DNA from: UBA5336 sp039818165
Lineage (GTDB): Bacteria > Pseudomonadota > Alphaproteobacteria > Caulobacterales > Hyphomonadaceae
Direction of reading: 5' to 3'
NCBI GenBank assembly: GCA_039818165.1
Contig: JBCBUL010000025.1
Coordinates: 1 to 46,626, forward strand
Length of the DNA stretch: 46,626 nucleotides
A program made the translations under genes and the position numbers. Below, in pieces: positions 43,601 through 46,626 of the stretch; the first letter of the stretch is position 1, and every line of letters begins with the position of its first letter. The notes beneath the pieces were generated by a model. That model was not told the origin of the DNA. It saw nothing but the letters and a program-made list of their open reading frames with translations, and searched no databases.

Positions 43601-45433
43601 CTACTCGACTGTGACGGATTTGGCGAGGTTTCGGGGTTGGTCAACATCCGTGCCGCAGGCCACAGCGGTGTGGTAGGCAATCATCTGGACCGCGAGCGTC
43701 ATGATGATCGGGGCTGACAACAGTCCGCCTTTGGGCAGAACCAGGGTCCGATGGGCCGCGCTGGCGCCGATCTCAGCGCCATCTGCGTCTGTGATCAAGG
43801 TCACGTCAGCCCCCCGCGCGCGCACTTCCTGGATATTGGAGATGGTTTTTTCCATCAGAGCATCATTCGGGGCCACCACCAGCACAGGGGTGCCCTCCTC
43901 GATCAGGGCGATGGGGCCGTGCTTCAGCTCTCCGGCGGCAAAGCCCTCGGTCGGGATATAGCTGATTTCCTTCAGCTTCAGTGCGCCTTCCAGGGCGATG
44001 GGGAAGAACGGTCCCCGGCCGAGATAGAAGATCTGTTTCGCGCCCACGAGATGGGGGGCGACGGCCTTGGCCTCGTCTTCACAGCCCAGCGTCTCGGTGA
44101 CCAAACGTGGCAGCGCCAGCAAGTCTTTCACGTGAGCCTCGACGGCAGCCCCGTCGAGCGTGCCGCGCGCCGCGCCGGCAATCACCGACAGGGCCGCCAG
44201 GACAGACAGTTGCGCGGTAAATGCCTTGGTCGAGGCTACGCCGATTTCCGGCCCCGCGGCCGTCGGCGCCATGGCGGTCACTTCCCGCGCGATCGAGCTT
44301 TCCGGTACATTCACCACACCGAGCGTGGGGGCACCCTCTTCTATACAGTGGCGCAGGCTGGCCAGCGTATCCGCCGTCTCGCCAGACTGGCTGATGAACA
44401 GGGCCGGGCCGGTCGCGGGTAAGACAGGCGCGCGATAGCGATACTCCGACGCAATATCGGTCTCGAACGGGAGACGCGCGACTTGCTCAAACCAGTACTT
44501 CGCCGTGGCCGCAGCGTAATAGGCTGTGCCGCACCCGATGGCGACAGCGCGGTCAGCGCCCTTGAACACGTCACCCAACGCCTTGGATTGCTCGGTCAGT
44601 TGCGCGCTGCCCGCGGCGAGATAGGGCGCCAGGGAGCGCGACAGGCTTTCCGCCTGTTCGTGGATTTCCTTGTGCATGAAGTGGGCATACTCGCCCTTTT
44701 CGGCCATTGCGGCGCTGGCGGCGCTCTGGACAATGGCCCGCTCCACCGGCGCGCCAGCTTCATTGAAAATGTCCGCACTTTGCGGCGTGACAACCACCCA
44801 GTCGCCCTCTTCCAGATAGCTCAGCGTGCGCGTGAACGGGGCCAGCGCCAGGGCGTCCGATCCCAGATACATTTCCCCGTCGCCGTATCCCAATACAAGC
44901 GGCGAGCCCTTGCGCGCGCCAATCATCAGGCCGTCTTCGCCTTCAAAGATCGCGGCAATGGCGAAGGCGCCCCGCAGGTTCGGCAGCACCGTCGCCATCG
45001 CGTCGCGAGGCGATGCGCCGTCTTCCATCTCGCGGGCCAGAAGATGGGCAATCACTTCGCTGTCGGTCTCGGACTCGAAGACGTGGCCAGCCTTTTCCAG
45101 CGCCTCGCGATGGTCCTGGAAATTCTCAATGATCCCATTATGCACGACCGCAACGGGGCCTGATCTGTGGGGGTGGGCGTTGGCTTCGCTGGGCGCGCCA
45201 TGGGTCGCCCAGCGCGTGTGGGCAATACCCAGATGCCCGTCGACGGGGTCGGCCTGGGTCACCTCGCGCAGGGCCGCAATCTTGCCTAGCGCCCGTCGTC
45301 GCACCAGCGTTCCGTCATCGGCAAGAACGGCGATGCCAGCACTGTCATAGCCCCGATATTCCAGTCGGGACAGGCCCCGCACGAGGCGTTCCGTCACGCT
45401 CTTGTTTCCCGAAATACCGACAATTCCGCACAT
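43601..45433 (-). CDS. glmS: Glutamine-fructose-6-phosphate aminotransferase (isomerising)
   Basis: Makes glucosamine-6-phosphate from fructose-6-phosphate and glutamine, the entry point to peptidoglycan and lipid A amino sugars. The 610-residue product has the class II amidotransferase domain with nucleophile Cys2 (MCGIVGI) and two SIS sugar domains (SQSGETADTLASL). It ends in PRNLAKSVTVE, the usual GlmS C-terminus with the mobile tail Lys. AGGAG precedes the ATG. First gene of the run with kdsB, the phosphatase and kdsA; no glmS ribozyme was seen upstream, as expected outside Gram-positives. Confidence 0.98.
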   Translation of the reverse strand: MCGIVGISGNKSVTERLVRGLSRLEYRGYDSAGIAVLADDGTLVRRRALGKIAALREVTQADPVDGHLGIAHTRWATHGAPSEANAHPHRSGPVAVVHNGIIENFQDHREALEKAGHVFESETDSEVIAHLLAREMEDGASPRDAMATVLPNLRGAFAIAAIFEGEDGLMIGARKGSPLVLGYGDGEMYLGSDALALAPFTRTLSYLEEGDWVVVTPQSADIFNEAGAPVERAIVQSAASAAMAEKGEYAHFMHKEIHEQAESLSRSLAPYLAAGSAQLTEQSKALGDVFKGADRAVAIGCGTAYYAAATAKYWFEQVARLPFETDIASEYRYRAPVLPATGPALFISQSGETADTLASLRHCIEEGAPTLGVVNVPESSIAREVTAMAPTAAGPEIGVASTKAFTAQLSVLAALSVIAGAARGTLDGAAVEAHVKDLLALPRLVTETLGCEDEAKAVAPHLVGAKQIFYLGRGPFFPIALEGALKLKEISYIPTEGFAAGELKHGPIALIEEGTPVLVVAPNDALMEKTISNIQEVRARGADVTLITDADGAEIGASAAHRTLVLPKGGLLSAPIIMTLAVQMIAYHTAVACGTDVDQPRNLAKSVTVE

Positions 45434-45608
45434 GGGCAGCTACTCCTGACACGTCGCCGCCCCCGCAGCGCTTTTCGCAATTGCAGCGTCGATAGACGGC
45501 TTTTTAAGGGCGCTCAATTCACACGATCACGGCCCAGCGACACATTTCGTGAGGGGGCAGGGACGGCCTCGCTTGACGTCTGCGCATGATTTCGCGCACG
45601 CCTAGGCA

Positions 45609-46626
45609 ATGCTGATACTCGATGCAGCCCTGCGGTTTTCTGCAATCACCCTGCTCTGCCTGACCGGCGTGCTGGTCCTGCGGGATGCCCGACGGCTGCT
45701 TCAGGCGCGGCTGGCAGCTGCGCTGTGCCTGGTTTTGTCCGCAATGTTGGTCAACACCATGATGCCTTCGATGTATGGCCAGTTCCCGCGTGAGGTCGCC
45801 TACGTTTTCTGGTTCCTACACATCCCCAACCTGGTCATGCTCTGGCTGTTTGGCTTGTCGCTCTACCAGGATGACTTTCGCCTGGGCCGGCTCCACTGGG
45901 GCGTCCTTGCTGCGACGTATATCGCACTCATGTCCACCCAGGTGAGCCTTCAGCTTGATTGGACCCCCGGCCGTTATCTGGGCTATGCCGCCAATCGAAT
46001 TATCGCTTTTGGAGCGCTGGCACATCTCTTGTGGACAGCAATTTCCGGGTTCAGCGATGACCTCGTCGAGCGGCGCCGGCGCACCCGCCTGTGGTTTACG
46101 CTTGGCGTTGCCGTCACTGCGCTGCTCGTGATCACGGGGGAAACGGCGAAATTCATCCTGTACCCCCTGACGGATGATCCCGCCTGGATGTCGACGCTGC
46201 GCGTGGTGACGATCTGGCCGATGATCATTTTCGGCTCGCTCTGGTTCCTCCGGATCAATCCTGAAGACTTCAAGTTTGAAACCGTCACGCCCACTCAACC
46301 TGTGGCACCGGCCATCGATCCGAAGGATTCCGCGTCCCATGCCCGGCTGATCAGCGCGATGGAGGATGGCGCCTTTCTCCAGCAGGGGCTGACGATTGCC
46401 TCACTCGCACGCAAAATCGAGGTGCCGGAACATCAGTTGCGGGCGATCATCAATCAGGGGCTCGGCTATCGCAATTTCGCGTCCTTCCTGAACCACTATC
46501 GTCTTGGATACGCGAAGACCGTTCTGGAAGACCCCGAACGGGCCCGGTTGCCGGTGCTGACCATCGCCATGGATGCAGGCTACAACTCGCTGGCGCCGTT
46601 CAACCGCGCTTTCAAAGCCTCAGAAG
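45609..46626 (+). CDS. Seven-TM AraC-type transcriptional regulator, cut by the window end
   Basis: The frame is open from the ATG at 45609 to the last base (339 codons, no stop). The first 225 residues form about seven hydrophobic segments (examples AITLLCLTGVLVL, VFWFLHIPNLVMLWLFG, TALLVITGETAKFI). A linker follows, then an AraC/XylS helix-turn-helix: LTIASLARKIEVPEHQLRAI for the first HTH and TIAMDAGYNSLAPFNRAFK for the second, stopping just before the usual TPxxYR end. It would be a membrane-bound regulator, with the signal likely sensed in or across the membrane. Divergent from glmS. Confidence 0.85.
   Translation, partial: MLILDAALRFSAITLLCLTGVLVLRDARRLLQARLAAALCLVLSAMLVNTMMPSMYGQFPREVAYVFWFLHIPNLVMLWLFGLSLYQDDFRLGRLHWGVLAATYIALMSTQVSLQLDWTPGRYLGYAANRIIAFGALAHLLWTAISGFSDDLVERRRRTRLWFTLGVAVTALLVITGETAKFILYPLTDDPAWMSTLRVVTIWPMIIFGSLWFLRINPEDFKFETVTPTQPVAPAIDPKDSASHARLISAMEDGAFLQQGLTIASLARKIEVPEHQLRAIINQGLGYRNFASFLNHYRLGYAKTVLEDPERARLPVLTIAMDAGYNSLAPFNRAFKASE

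Overview
The window is GC-rich, densely packed chromosomal DNA from a Gram-negative bacterium. It is most likely an alphaproteobacterium, and the flavour of its lipoproteins and enzymes suggests a Hyphomonadaceae/Maricaulaceae-type marine lineage; this placement is inference. Supporting signs are the 180-kDa type NAD-glutamate dehydrogenase, a small-type SRP RNA with a near-canonical promoter, BioY, Kdo/LPS genes, many lipoproteins with poly-Gly and poly-Pro linkers, and a short intergenic palindrome of a kind common in Alphaproteobacteria.

Layout. 1-472 holds no gene but contains two abutting strong hairpins ending in a T-tract (a terminator and possible small RNA). 473-5203 is the large glutamate dehydrogenase. 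5200-12785 is mostly minus strand: a DUF4349 lipoprotein, a membrane-anchored GNAT-like protein, a saccharopine-dehydrogenase-like reductase, a FabH-like ketoacyl synthase, an overlapping trio (ygfZ, tag, small lipoprotein), bioY and an outer-membrane beta-barrel. 12997-20623 is plus strand: a dihydroorotase-like amidohydrolase with altered metal ligands, an S41 protease lipoprotein with a small partner, then a feruloyl-CoA-synthase-like ligase, a TPP enzyme and DUF3291. 20660-25789 is minus strand: secreted DUF1028, an ArnT-like glycosyltransferase and three unknown genes.

25979-29981 is the accessory-looking part. A low-GC, HEPN-like reading frame broken by an in-frame stop abuts argG. On the other side of argG lies a 691-residue TIR - coiled coil - transmembrane - seven-WD-repeat protein. 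Then come the YjgR/DUF853 ATPase, a small membrane protein, nudC, the SRP RNA and an UMF1-like transporter.

35113-45433 is an envelope-precursor region: cysQ, a tandem-FKBP lipoprotein, a frameshifted UDP-glucose dehydrogenase, phosphomannomutase/phosphoglucomutase, kdsD, and a minus-strand run glmS-kdsB-histidine phosphatase-kdsA. Three of the four Kdo steps are recognisable. The missing one (KdsC, Kdo-8-phosphate phosphatase) may be supplied by the histidine phosphatase lying between kdsB and kdsA. The window ends inside a 7-TM AraC-type regulator.

The two most interesting points are the Toll-like membrane topology of the TIR-WD40 protein and the candidate non-homologous KdsC replacement.
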